Below are positions 19,230 through 28,911 of a stretch of 64,000 bases of DNA, one piece after another. The notes beneath the pieces were generated by a model. That model was not told the DNA's origin, searched no databases, and saw nothing but the letters and a program-made list of their open reading frames with translations. The stretch comes from Sphingobacterium puteale (GTDB lineage: Bacteria; Bacteroidota; Bacteroidia; Sphingobacteriales; Sphingobacteriaceae): the NCBI RefSeq assembly GCF_003627955.1, contig NZ_RBWS01000024.1:55205-119204 (forward strand). The letters are read 5' to 3'. A program made the position numbers and the translations under genes. Position 1 is the first letter of the stretch. Each line of letters begins with the position of its first letter.

Positions 19230-19387
19230 GTTAAATTACTTCTATGAATTACTCCGGACCATGAACCTACCAAATAAATAAGTAAAGCAGAAAGTACGGC
19301 AGTAATAATACGAGGAGCCCAAGCAATGGCTGAGGAGATAAATCTATCCCAATGTTGTTGGACTTCGTTTAATTCTAAGTTGTTCAT
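19223..19387 (-). pseudogene. Truncated N-terminus of an MscS-type mechanosensitive channel
   Basis: A 54-codon frame begins MNNLELNEVQQHWDRFISSA and continues IAWAPRIITAVLSALLIYLVGSW. This is the usual start and first TM helix of Bacteroidota MscS channels. It then stops inside the terminator-like hairpin at 19203-19229. The pore helix and the beta and C-terminal domains of MscS are missing, so it cannot be a working channel. A small one-helix membrane protein cannot be excluded. It is oriented with the osmoprotectant transporter just downstream. Confidence 0.5.
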
Positions 19388-19823
19388 AAGCACGAATTTT
19401 ATTAAAAATGTAAGGCAAAGGAATTAATATCGTTAAATTTTAATTTTATTTCAAATAAAAAGTACTTTATTTACATTTTTAACAATTGGAAAACCCGATT
19501 GTTCACAAAAAAATGAAATTCATGATGGTATTATCCGCTCTTATGCTGACTCAGAATTCTTATAATATTGTTGTGCGACATTTGTAGACAGATACCTTAG
19601 CGAATAAACAAAGCCGGTCTTTGTTTAACAGAAGTTCAGCCTTTGGACAATAATGCTTAATCAATCCCCTACCGGTACGCCGCGTGATCGCCTCTTGCAG
19701 ATCCTCCTCACGGTAGTCATGTTTGCTTCCCGAATAAATGGGCTTGAGATAAAATTAACTTAAAGTTTTTTCGGCACAAAATAAATAGTAATTTCAGCCC
19801 TACAACCGATTATTCGAAATTGC
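19388..19823. other. 436-base gap with a possible decayed coding stretch
   Basis: From 19560 to 19748 the minus strand is open for 63 codons without a start codon. It has a protein-like composition (KPIYSGSKHDYREEDLQEAI, then TRRTGRGLIKHYC), but I recognise no family. The rest, next to 19390-19520, is AT-rich. The end near 19750-19820 should hold the promoter of the PUL 2 regulator, although no clear box is seen. Confidence 0.35.
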
Positions 19824-19841
19824 GTGGATAAAATCAATATA

Positions 19842-22800
19842 ATGCAGCGATGTTTATGTTTTCTGATAGCTTGTCTGATCACCATACAACTAACTGCACA
19901 AACCATACCCATTGCTCGTTTCAGCCATTTGACCACAGCGGAGGGCCTATCACAAAGCACCGTCACCTGCATCCTAAAAGATAAATATGGCTTTATGTGG
20001 TTTGGTACCATGGATGGCCTCAATAAATATGACGGTTACCAGTTTAAAATCTATAGAACCAAACAAAACAATAAGAAAAGTCTTCCTAACAACCAGATAA
20101 AATCACTGTACGAAGACCCACATGGCGAACTTTGGATCGGGACAATGGGTGGCGGCTTGGCCCGTTATGATCGGGACAATGATTCTTTTGAGCATGTCAT
20201 AAAACCCCAAATCGGAAATAACAGCATTGATGTGAGCGTCAATGCCATTCTGGAAGATAGCAAAGGAAACTTTTGGGTAGGGACTTATGCCGATCTCTAT
20301 TCAATGGACAAAAAGACAGGCCATCTGACCCGCTACCAGTTCAGAGATACCAAGGGGCGTGCTATCACAGCTGTTGTTACTTCCATATTTGAAGATGACA
20401 GGCGAAATCTATGGGTAGGAACGGAAAACGGCCTTATCCTATTGAACAAAGAAACCCAGCGCAGCACTTATTTCACTTCTACAGGCGCCCGGGGCGCACT
20501 GAGCAATAACAAGATCAATGTAATAACACAGGATGGAGACGGGTATTTATGGGTAGGGACGTATGGTGGCTTGAACCGGTTTGATTACCGTACCAATACA
20601 TTTACCACTTACAGAAAAGAACAAGGCAACAGCAAAGCAATAAGCAATAATGTTGTACTTTCAATCGTTCCCGGCGGTGAGCATAAACTCTGGGTAGGCA
20701 CCGAAGAAGCATTAGAATTATTCGATTGCCAAACCGGACATTTCACACATTATCAGAACAATTTCGCCGACGAGGAAAGCCTGAACCATAATTCGATATA
20801 CGCGCTTTTATTGGACAAGGAAGGGATCCTATGGATAGGAACATTTGCCGGAGGGATCAATAAATATGACCTGAATCATACTTATTTCCAGGTTTTTAAA
20901 AATTTTCACGTCACATCAGGTCAGAGTACAAGCACCATTACTTCATTCGCCGAACAAGCTGACGGAGATATATGGGTGGGTTCGGACGGTGGATCACTCA
21001 ATCTTTGGAAACGGGCAACAAATGAATTTATCCACTGGGATCCCAATGATAAAATGGGATTAAATTCATTCTCCGTACTCTCTTTACTGACGACAAGAGA
21101 TAAAAAAAGTCTATGGATCGGAACCTATGAACGCGGGCTTAAAAGACTGGACCTGAGCACAGGTACATTTAGCCATTTCTATAGCGGTAAGGGACCGCTC
21201 CAGTTGAGCAACAATACGATTTATGCGCTGACAGAAGATCGACAGGGTAATATTTGGCTTGGAACCAATGGCGGCGGAGTCAACATTATACAGAAAAATA
21301 CACCGGAGATCAGGAAACATCGAGCCGATGGACAGGCCCATGCACTAAATAACAACTATATTCGGGCATTTTATGAAGATGACAATGGCGATATGTGGAT
21401 CGCAACCTATGGGGGTGGCATCAATATCTATCATCCGGCGGACAACCGTTTCACCTGTTACAACAGAGCAAACAGTAATCTCCAGAGTGATATCATCAAT
21501 ACCATTTATGGCGATTCTGACCGCAACATCTGGATCGGTACGATTGACGGGGGCTTACACCGTTTTGATAGACAGCGCAAGACATTTGTCAATTATCGTG
21601 AAGAACAGGGCCTGCCCAGCAATGTGATCAACAGTATTGTTGAAGACAATAATAGACATTTATGGATCAGCACGAACAATGGGGTAAGCCAGTACAGCCT
21701 GGATCAGCATACTTTTTCAAACTATAACCGCTATAATGGATTACAAGGAAAAGAATTCCTCGCAGGCGCAGATCTCAAAACGAGCAAAGGGGAAATTCTG
21801 TTTGGTGGCAACAACGGATTTAATGTTCTTCATATGGCTAATATCCGGCGAAATGTACATGCTCCTCCGGTCATATTTACCGATTTCCAGCTATTTAACA
21901 GACCTGTTGTGATAGGAGCCGAAAACTCTCCACTGACGCGCAATATCAATGAGACCGACGCACTGGCGCTGGACTATGATCAAACTGTATTCACCATTGA
22001 ATTTGCGGCGCTCGGTTATACCATTCCCGAAAAGAACCAATATGCTTATCTATTGGAGGGCTTTGACAAAGAGTGGAACTATGTAGGCAATAACCGAAGA
22101 GCTACATACACCAATCTGGATGCAGGCACATACACGTTTAAAGTAAGGGCCGCCAACAGCGACGGGATATGGAACTCCAAGGAGGCGATATTGAAAATTG
22201 TCGTTGCTCCCCCTTTTTGGCGGACCGCCTGGGCATATTGCCTATATGGGCTGATCACCGCTATTATACTCTACCTGCTTTTTCTGGAAATAAAATCAAG
22301 GGAAAAGCTCAAAAATGATGTGCTTTTAGAGCGATTAGCCGCGAAGAAGAATGAAGAGATCAATGCGATAAAGGTCAATTTCTTTACCAATATCTCACAT
22401 GAATTACGCACTCCTCTTTCATTGATCCTGGATCCGCTCCGAAAAATCATCCATCAGGACATCAGCATGGATCAGGTGAAGACCTACAGCAGGCTCGTGT
22501 ACAAAAATGCAGACCGCTTGCTCAACCTGGTCAATCAGCTCCTGGATTTTAGACGGCTGGAAAATGGGGCTGCGTCATTCAAAGCGCATACCGTAAACGT
22601 GGTCGAATTGATCAACGAAATATGCGAAGCTTTTAAAGAACGTGCCCAGATACGGGAGATAGACTTTTCTATCCGCTATGCCAGCCCTGTCATACGGCTT
22701 TCCATTGATGAAGATAAGTTTGAGAAAATTCTTTCCAATCTGCTCTCCAATGCATTTAAGTTTACACCAAACGGAGGAAAGATCGACGTAGTAGTAGAAC

Positions 22801-23948
22801 GAAGTGAAACTGTCGTCGAAATCCACGTCATCGATAATGGCATTGGAATTCCGGAAGCAGACAGGGAACGTATTTTTGAAATATTCTACAAAGTAGATGG
22901 AGTACATCCTTATGAAAACAAGTCATCCGGCATCGGTCTGGCTTTGACCAAGGAGCTTGTCGAATTGCATGGCGGAAAAATAACGGTTCAGAGTGAAGTC
23001 GGCCGGGGTTCGGACTTTACCGTCCATCTAGCTACCCAAGGCACGATATTGCAGGATAAGGACGATGCTTTTGTCGCGCGGTATGAAGAATTGCTGTCGC
23101 CCCTGTTCGGTCAGGAAACAGAACAGATACAGGCTATCGAAACAGATACTCATCTGAAAGAAGACCGGCCGATCGTGCTGTTGATTGAGGATAATCCCGA
23201 CCTACAGGCCTATATCCGTCACGAGCTGTCGGCATATTTTGAAATTCTGAGCGCCACCAATGGACTTGATGGTCTGGAACTCGCCAGACAGTCTGTTCCT
23301 GACCTGATAGTCAGCGATATTATGATGCCCAAAATGAATGGTCTGCAGGTCTGTCAGGAACTCAAAGCAGATGAACGCACCAGCCACATTCCAATTGTTT
23401 TACTGACGGCCAAGCAAACCGACGACAATAAGATCGAAGGGTATACACATGGTGCGGATGCCTATATTCCAAAACCCTTTGCGATGGATCTATTGATTGC
23501 ACGCATCACTAACCTGCTCCTCTCAAGAAGAAAATTACGGGAGCTATTTGACAATGCAAACAGGCAGGATACATCCGGCAGATTACCGGAGCTGAACAGC
23601 CTTGGCGCGATCGACCGTGACTTTTTGCAGAAAGTAGAACATCTGGTGGAAGAAAACCTGAACAATAAAGAATTTAATATTGATCTGTTAGCTGAGCTGC
23701 TGCATATGAGCAGACGTCAGCTATACCGCAAGATAAAAGCCCTGACAAATCAGGGCGTACAGGAATACATAGTGAGCATCAGTCTCAAACATGCGCGCAA
23801 TATGCTCCTCACAGGCAACTATACCATTGCCGAAATCGCTTATTTGGTCGGTTTCTCAGAACCCTCAAATTTTAGCAGGTCATTTTCCAAATATTTTGGA
23901 ATGAGTCCCAAAAACTATCTTGAATGGGCTGAAAAGCAAAATAATTAG
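19842..23948 (+). CDS. Hybrid two-component system sensor/regulator (PUL 2)
   Basis: A 1368-residue membrane regulator. After a signal peptide (MQRCLCFLIACLITIQLTAQ) comes a periplasmic sensor of about 14 Reg_prop blades (WFGTMDGLNKYDGY, LWIGTMGGGLARYD, LWVGTYGGLNRFD and so on), a Y_Y_Y domain (about 690-770) and a TM helix at about 796-816. The histidine kinase H-box is NISHELRTPLSLI (His about 853), followed by an ATPase domain (NGIGIPEADR, SGIGLALTKELVELHGG). The receiver has its Asp at about 1159 (VSDIMMPKMNG). A C-terminal AraC domain has LVGFSEPSNFSRSFSKYFG. The frame also opens at a GTG six codons earlier, but the ATG at 19842 gives the better signal peptide. It is the probable activator of the adjacent PUL. 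Confidence 0.96.
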   Translation: MQRCLCFLIACLITIQLTAQTIPIARFSHLTTAEGLSQSTVTCILKDKYGFMWFGTMDGLNKYDGYQFKIYRTKQNNKKSLPNNQIKSLYEDPHGELWIGTMGGGLARYDRDNDSFEHVIKPQIGNNSIDVSVNAILEDSKGNFWVGTYADLYSMDKKTGHLTRYQFRDTKGRAITAVVTSIFEDDRRNLWVGTENGLILLNKETQRSTYFTSTGARGALSNNKINVITQDGDGYLWVGTYGGLNRFDYRTNTFTTYRKEQGNSKAISNNVVLSIVPGGEHKLWVGTEEALELFDCQTGHFTHYQNNFADEESLNHNSIYALLLDKEGILWIGTFAGGINKYDLNHTYFQVFKNFHVTSGQSTSTITSFAEQADGDIWVGSDGGSLNLWKRATNEFIHWDPNDKMGLNSFSVLSLLTTRDKKSLWIGTYERGLKRLDLSTGTFSHFYSGKGPLQLSNNTIYALTEDRQGNIWLGTNGGGVNIIQKNTPEIRKHRADGQAHALNNNYIRAFYEDDNGDMWIATYGGGINIYHPADNRFTCYNRANSNLQSDIINTIYGDSDRNIWIGTIDGGLHRFDRQRKTFVNYREEQGLPSNVINSIVEDNNRHLWISTNNGVSQYSLDQHTFSNYNRYNGLQGKEFLAGADLKTSKGEILFGGNNGFNVLHMANIRRNVHAPPVIFTDFQLFNRPVVIGAENSPLTRNINETDALALDYDQTVFTIEFAALGYTIPEKNQYAYLLEGFDKEWNYVGNNRRATYTNLDAGTYTFKVRAANSDGIWNSKEAILKIVVAPPFWRTAWAYCLYGLITAIILYLLFLEIKSREKLKNDVLLERLAAKKNEEINAIKVNFFTNISHELRTPLSLILDPLRKIIHQDISMDQVKTYSRLVYKNADRLLNLVNQLLDFRRLENGAASFKAHTVNVVELINEICEAFKERAQIREIDFSIRYASPVIRLSIDEDKFEKILSNLLSNAFKFTPNGGKIDVVVERSETVVEIHVIDNGIGIPEADRERIFEIFYKVDGVHPYENKSSGIGLALTKELVELHGGKITVQSEVGRGSDFTVHLATQGTILQDKDDAFVARYEELLSPLFGQETEQIQAIETDTHLKEDRPIVLLIEDNPDLQAYIRHELSAYFEILSATNGLDGLELARQSVPDLIVSDIMMPKMNGLQVCQELKADERTSHIPIVLLTAKQTDDNKIEGYTHGADAYIPKPFAMDLLIARITNLLLSRRKLRELFDNANRQDTSGRLPELNSLGAIDRDFLQKVEHLVEENLNNKEFNIDLLAELLHMSRRQLYRKIKALTNQGVQEYIVSISLKHARNMLLTGNYTIAEIAYLVGFSEPSNFSRSFSKYFGMSPKNYLEWAEKQNN

Positions 23949-23989
23949 CTTTTGGCATTCGCTGATATGCTTTTGGCACGCACTGATAA
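23948..23989. promoter_or_regulatory. 21-bp tandem direct repeat, candidate PUL 2 operator
   Basis: Two adjacent 21-base units (23948-23968 and 23969-23989) both begin GCTTTTGGCA and share CTGATA near the end, matching at 17 of 21 positions. They start in the stop codon of the hybrid regulator and lie about 170 bases upstream of susC. The 21-base step equals two helical turns, the same step seen in the PUL 1 array, which fits an AraC-type dimer. Confidence 0.45.
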
Positions 23990-24025
23990 TTACTTTTTTC
24001 ACATTTAAGTCTAATATTGGCTATT

Positions 24026-24052
24026 GACGGCCGGGCGTCCGGTCAGGCCGTC
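24026..24052. other. 7-bp GC-rich hairpin in the susC leader region
   Basis: GACGGCC (24026-24032) pairs with GGCCGTC (24046-24052) around a 13-base loop. It lies between the hybrid regulator and susC and has no following T tract, so it is more likely an mRNA leader or processing hairpin than an intrinsic terminator. Confidence 0.35.
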
Positions 24053-24161
24053 TAAGGCATAACTAATTATAGTGTGAATGGAAAAAAAACGTAAACAGTA
24101 TTGTACATGATCAGATCTGTACGCCAATTATTTTATCAAAAATTTAAATAACCAATTTTAT

Positions 24162-27100
24162 ATGATCTCAAAGTTATTATCTAAGCCGATCGGTCTGGTC
24201 TGGCTTGTGAGTGCGCCTGCCTTGTTAACGGCGCAGGTAGCAAATAAAAAAGTGGATGGTATTGTCAAGAATGAGTCGGGCATGGTATTGTCCGGCGTGT
24301 CGGTCAAGGTAAAGGACGGTACTGCTACCGCTGTGACCGATCGTTTCGGGCATTATCAGATCAACGCTGCTCCTACAGACATACTGATATTCTCCTATAT
24401 CGGTATGCAGACATCGCAAGTACCTGTCGGAAATCAGGCATTGGTCAATGTCACCCTGACTTCTGCTGCTACGCAGCTAGAAGATGTCGTCGTCGTGGGC
24501 TACGGTACCATGAGGCGTGCCGACGTCACCTCTTCGATCTCATCCGTAAGTGCAGAAGCCATAAAGGACCTGCCAGTTGCAGGTGCTGATCAAATGCTGC
24601 AGGGGAAAGTCGCCGGGGTAAGTGTTTCGGCCAATGGTGGCCAGCCCGGAGGAGGAATATCCGTACGCGTAAGGGGACTGACATCCATCAATGGAAACGA
24701 ACCGCTCTATGTGATCGACGGTATTATCGTCCCTACCGGAAAGAGCTCCATTGCACAGGATAAACTTGGCGGAATGGCCGGATCTACCTCCCAAAGCGGA
24801 ATTGCAGGGATTAACCCCAATGATATTGAAAAAATAGACATCCTCAAGGATGCTTCCGCGCAGGCCATCTACGGTTCCCGTGGAGCCAATGGCGTAGTAC
24901 TGATTACCACAAAACGCGGAAAAGCCGGCGAAGGAAAAGTAAGCTATGATATGTATTATGGCGAATCAAAAGTCCCTACCCGTCTTGATCTGATGAACTT
25001 AAGCCAGTTTGCACAGTATAATAATCAGGTATTGCAGGAGATCAGTAAAGTTACCGGAAATCCCTATACGCCTATCGGAGAATATCAGCGTCCGGAAGTC
25101 CTGGGAGAAGGGACCAACTGGCAAGATGCCATCTTTCAGAAAGGCAAGATGCAGAATCATCAATTAAGTTTTTCGGGAGGAAGTGAAAAGACAACCTATT
25201 ATTTGGGTTTAAATTATTTTAAACAGGACGGTACGATCATCAACTCCGGATTTGACAGGTTGTCCCTGCGGTTTAACCTTGACCACCAGATCAAAAGCTG
25301 GCTGAAGGTCGGTATCAGCAGCAGCACCGCCCGCACCAATCAAAAAACCACATTGACCAACGGATCTGATGCCATCGTCAACGTTGCCGCTTTCAATAGT
25401 CCAGCCGCCCCGATCTTTGGACTGAACGGAGATTTTGCACCACCGGTATCCATAGGAGGCTATGCGTTTGGGAACCCCGTCAATCCTGTGGCACTGGCGC
25501 AGTTGCGCCAAAATACAGGCGATCAGTTCAAAGCCTTCGGAAGTGTCTACGGAGAGTTGATTTTCACCAAGTTTTTAACCATGCGAAATGAGATCAACTA
25601 CGACGTTACAAATGATAATAACATGTCTTTCCAGCCCTCCCTTTCATCCGGCGGAACGACAATACTCGCGCCAAGTAAAATCGTCGAACAACGCAATCCC
25701 AGCTACTACTGGGCATTAAGGAATTACCTGAATTACAACCAATCCTTTGGTCAACATAACATCAATGCACAGATCGGACATGAAGCCCAGGCTTCATATT
25801 ATGACAATATATTGGCTTCACGGCAAAATCTGGCCCTCAATATACCGTCTATTGCAGCAGGTGAACAGGAAAACCAGGTCATCGAAGGAGGCAAAGGAGA
25901 CTGGGCCATGGAGTCCTATTTCCTGAGAGCCGGTTACGCGTACGACAACCGCTACTCTGTTAACCTCTCCCTGAGACGTGACGGCTCCTCCAACTTTGGA
26001 CCAGACCGTAAGCTAGGCTACTTCCCTGCAGCCTCCGTGGGATGGACAGTTACAAATGAAAAGTTTGCCAAAAATCTCAAGGTATTGAATTACCTGAAAG
26101 TACGGGCCGGAGTCGGAGCTGTGGGCAGTTCAAATGTCGGCGGGGCAAGCTATGCAACCAATATCCGTCTATTCGCCACCGGCCCCTTTGGCGCGGGCGG
26201 CGTACCCGACAATGTCGGCAATCCGGCACTCGGCTGGGAATCTGTCACCACCTACAACGGTGGATTTGATGCCGGTTTCCTCAATGGACGTCTGGATGTC
26301 ACCTTCGATATCTATAAAAAGATCACCTCTGACATGCTTATGGCAACTCGACTGCCCAAATATACAGGCATAGGGACGGAATGGAATGATATCAAATCGC
26401 CCAATGTCAATGCAGGCCGGATGACAAATACCGGATTTGACATCGGTATATCTTCTACCAATATCAATAAAAATGGCTTCACATGGAAAACAAACCTTGT
26501 GCTATCCCATTATAAAAATCGTCTGGACAAACTAAACAGCGACCAGGCCGACCTGATGCGTTATACGGAATATAGCAATGCCGTTATCCTGACCCGTACC
26601 GTTCCGGGAGGACCTATTGGCCGCTTTTATGGGTTTATTTCGGACGGTTTGTTTACTTCTGAAGATGATCTGCACAACCATGCGAATCAAGGCCAAGCAA
26701 TTGGTTCAAAAGGCTTATGGCTGGGCGATGTCAAATATCGCGATCTCGACGGGAATAATGTCATCAATGATGGAGACATGACCTATATAGGAGATCCTAA
26801 TCCAAACTTTACATTCGGATTAACCAACTCGTTCAAATATAAAGGATTTGACTTATCTGTTTTCCTGCAAGGATCTCAAGGTAATGATATCCTAAATTAT
26901 ACCAAGAGATCATTGGAAACACCGGTCAATGTATACTGGAATCAATTGCAGACCTCATTGACAGATCGCTATTCCGAATTGTTCAATACCAATGGTACTG
27001 TACCCCGATACAATCAGTGGCATCAAGATAATAAACGTGTGTCAAGCCGTTTTGTCGAAGATGGCTCATACCTACGGATACAAAATATTACCCTCGGTTA

Positions 27101-27308
27101 TAATTTGCCCACAGCCTGGATCAACAGAATCAAAATGCAGGCCGCACGGATTTATATCTCAGGACAGAATATCTACACCTTTACAAAATACAGTGGATAC
27201 GATCCAGAATTAGGTTCCTACAACAATGACGCGCTGATGCAGAATATTGACCTGGGCAATTATCCCAATCCGAGAACCTTTACGATCGGTGCTAATATAA
27301 CTTTTTAA
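24162..27308 (+). CDS. SusC/RagA family TonB-dependent transporter (PUL 2)
   Basis: This is a 1048-residue outer-membrane oligosaccharide importer. It carries a signal peptide (about 1-25, ending LLTAQ), a carboxypeptidase-regulatory-like domain (about 31-105, VDGIVKNESGMVLSGVSV), a plug with VVVGYGTMRRADVT, ISVRVRGLTSINGNEPLYVI and ILKDASAQAIYGSRGANGV, and the barrel ending in ANITF with a C-terminal Phe. It has no STN domain. It starts the structural operon after the hybrid regulator and is followed 18 bases later by susD. Confidence 0.96.
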   Translation: MISKLLSKPIGLVWLVSAPALLTAQVANKKVDGIVKNESGMVLSGVSVKVKDGTATAVTDRFGHYQINAAPTDILIFSYIGMQTSQVPVGNQALVNVTLTSAATQLEDVVVVGYGTMRRADVTSSISSVSAEAIKDLPVAGADQMLQGKVAGVSVSANGGQPGGGISVRVRGLTSINGNEPLYVIDGIIVPTGKSSIAQDKLGGMAGSTSQSGIAGINPNDIEKIDILKDASAQAIYGSRGANGVVLITTKRGKAGEGKVSYDMYYGESKVPTRLDLMNLSQFAQYNNQVLQEISKVTGNPYTPIGEYQRPEVLGEGTNWQDAIFQKGKMQNHQLSFSGGSEKTTYYLGLNYFKQDGTIINSGFDRLSLRFNLDHQIKSWLKVGISSSTARTNQKTTLTNGSDAIVNVAAFNSPAAPIFGLNGDFAPPVSIGGYAFGNPVNPVALAQLRQNTGDQFKAFGSVYGELIFTKFLTMRNEINYDVTNDNNMSFQPSLSSGGTTILAPSKIVEQRNPSYYWALRNYLNYNQSFGQHNINAQIGHEAQASYYDNILASRQNLALNIPSIAAGEQENQVIEGGKGDWAMESYFLRAGYAYDNRYSVNLSLRRDGSSNFGPDRKLGYFPAASVGWTVTNEKFAKNLKVLNYLKVRAGVGAVGSSNVGGASYATNIRLFATGPFGAGGVPDNVGNPALGWESVTTYNGGFDAGFLNGRLDVTFDIYKKITSDMLMATRLPKYTGIGTEWNDIKSPNVNAGRMTNTGFDIGISSTNINKNGFTWKTNLVLSHYKNRLDKLNSDQADLMRYTEYSNAVILTRTVPGGPIGRFYGFISDGLFTSEDDLHNHANQGQAIGSKGLWLGDVKYRDLDGNNVINDGDMTYIGDPNPNFTFGLTNSFKYKGFDLSVFLQGSQGNDILNYTKRSLETPVNVYWNQLQTSLTDRYSELFNTNGTVPRYNQWHQDNKRVSSRFVEDGSYLRIQNITLGYNLPTAWINRIKMQAARIYISGQNIYTFTKYSGYDPELGSYNNDALMQNIDLGNYPNPRTFTIGANITF

Positions 27309-27326
27309 ACCATTGAACAAGACATT

Positions 27327-28904
27327 ATGAAGACAAAACTGATATACACAATAGTTGGCGGCCTATTGTTTTTGGGATCCTGTAAAAAAAGTTTTCTAGA
27401 CAGGCCTTCACAGAATAATCCAACGCTGGACACTTATTATAATTCCGATGCGGAAGTAAGAGGTGCAACCGGCTATCTGTACAATACCGTATGGTATGAT
27501 TATCAAGATAAAGCCTTCCATGCCATCGGCGAGGTGCTGTCGGGCAATATGTACACCGGTGATCCCGTCTACAATACCTTCTTGAATTTTACGGTCTCCG
27601 GAACCGACGAACAGGTGAGCCGTTCCTGGTATTCATTTTATAAAGTAGCAGGAAACGCCACCGTGCTGATCAACACCTTTGAAGAAAAAATGAGCAAAGG
27701 CGGAGATCCCTCCTATCTAACGCAGGGCATTGCGGAGGCAAAGTTTATCCGGGCGGTCGCATATTTTTATCTAGCCCGAGTCTTTAAGGATGTTCCCATC
27801 GTCACCGATCCGGTCTCAATGGCTACGACGGGCAACTTTAATACACCACGCTATCTGCAGGCCGATGTCATCAAGTTTGCCTTGGATGATATGGCTTTTG
27901 CGGAGGCAAACCTGAAAGACAACGATACCCCCGGACGAGTGACCAAGCTATCGGCTACCGGCATGATGGCCAAAATGTATCTCTACTTAAAAGACTACGA
28001 AAATGCACGAAAGAAGGCAGAAACGGTCATCAACGCTAAAAAATACAGCCTATATCCTGATTATGGGAAGATGTTTACCGATCAGAGTGCCAATAACAAT
28101 TCCGAGAGCCTCTTTGCCTTACAGTGGGTAGCATCAGGGGGATATGGTGTCGGCAATCCCATCCAGGCCTATGTAGGTCCCGAGCCATTATTGAAAGAAA
28201 CCACCGGAGCCGGATGGTCCGCCATTATTCCGTCAATCGACCTGTTGGACAGCTATGAAGTGGGCGATAAGCGCAAAGGCTGGTCCATTATGGAGCAGGG
28301 ATTTCATCGGGATGACTGGAAGAATTCGGCCTTTCCGAACGGCTTTACCTACGATACCACATGGACAAGCTCCAATGACAATGCACGGAAGATAAAAACA
28401 GGTACCCGTTCCAATGCGCTGAAATACGTGGTCGGTCCGGGCGGCGGCGGTCAGGATGTCAATGGCACCTCCACGAGCATCTGTACCTACATCTTGCGCT
28501 ATGCCGATGTATTACTGATCTATGCAGAGGCCGTATTGGCTGATCAGGCGCAGAGTACGGATGCAAAAGCACTGGCCGCTGTCAATGACGTAAGACACCG
28601 CGCCGGACTGGGTACCTCACGCGACCTGACCGTATTGACCCCAGCGAATATATTACATGAGCGACGGGTAGAATTTGCATTTGAGGGAGATTATTGGTTT
28701 GACATTCAACGCCAAGGATTTACGAAGGCCAAACAGCTGGTGGAAGCGCAGGAAAGAGGCACCTATAGTGCCCTGGGCAAACCATTGGTGGATCACCTCA
28801 GCGTGACGCTCAGCAGTGAAAGCAAGTTATATCTTCCGATCCCGACGACAGAGGTGGTCAACAATCCAGAGCTGGCCAAACCCGCCGTTCCTTATAAACC
28901 TTAA
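27327..28904 (+). CDS. SusD/RagB family glycan-binding lipoprotein (PUL 2)
   Basis: This 525-residue surface lipoprotein has lipobox LFLGSC (Cys about 19) followed by KKSFLDRPSQNNP, the common SusD N-terminus. The core has FIRAVAYFYLARVFKDVPIV and, near the C-terminus, ILHERRVEFAFEGDYWFDIQR and LPIPTTEVVNNPEL. It binds the PUL substrate over the SusC pore. Position and spacing show it is co-transcribed with susC. The next gene begins only 7 bases after its stop codon. Confidence 0.95.
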   Translation: MKTKLIYTIVGGLLFLGSCKKSFLDRPSQNNPTLDTYYNSDAEVRGATGYLYNTVWYDYQDKAFHAIGEVLSGNMYTGDPVYNTFLNFTVSGTDEQVSRSWYSFYKVAGNATVLINTFEEKMSKGGDPSYLTQGIAEAKFIRAVAYFYLARVFKDVPIVTDPVSMATTGNFNTPRYLQADVIKFALDDMAFAEANLKDNDTPGRVTKLSATGMMAKMYLYLKDYENARKKAETVINAKKYSLYPDYGKMFTDQSANNNSESLFALQWVASGGYGVGNPIQAYVGPEPLLKETTGAGWSAIIPSIDLLDSYEVGDKRKGWSIMEQGFHRDDWKNSAFPNGFTYDTTWTSSNDNARKIKTGTRSNALKYVVGPGGGGQDVNGTSTSICTYILRYADVLLIYAEAVLADQAQSTDAKALAAVNDVRHRAGLGTSRDLTVLTPANILHERRVEFAFEGDYWFDIQRQGFTKAKQLVEAQERGTYSALGKPLVDHLSVTLSSESKLYLPIPTTEVVNNPELAKPAVPYKP

Positions 28905-28911
28905 TATTATA

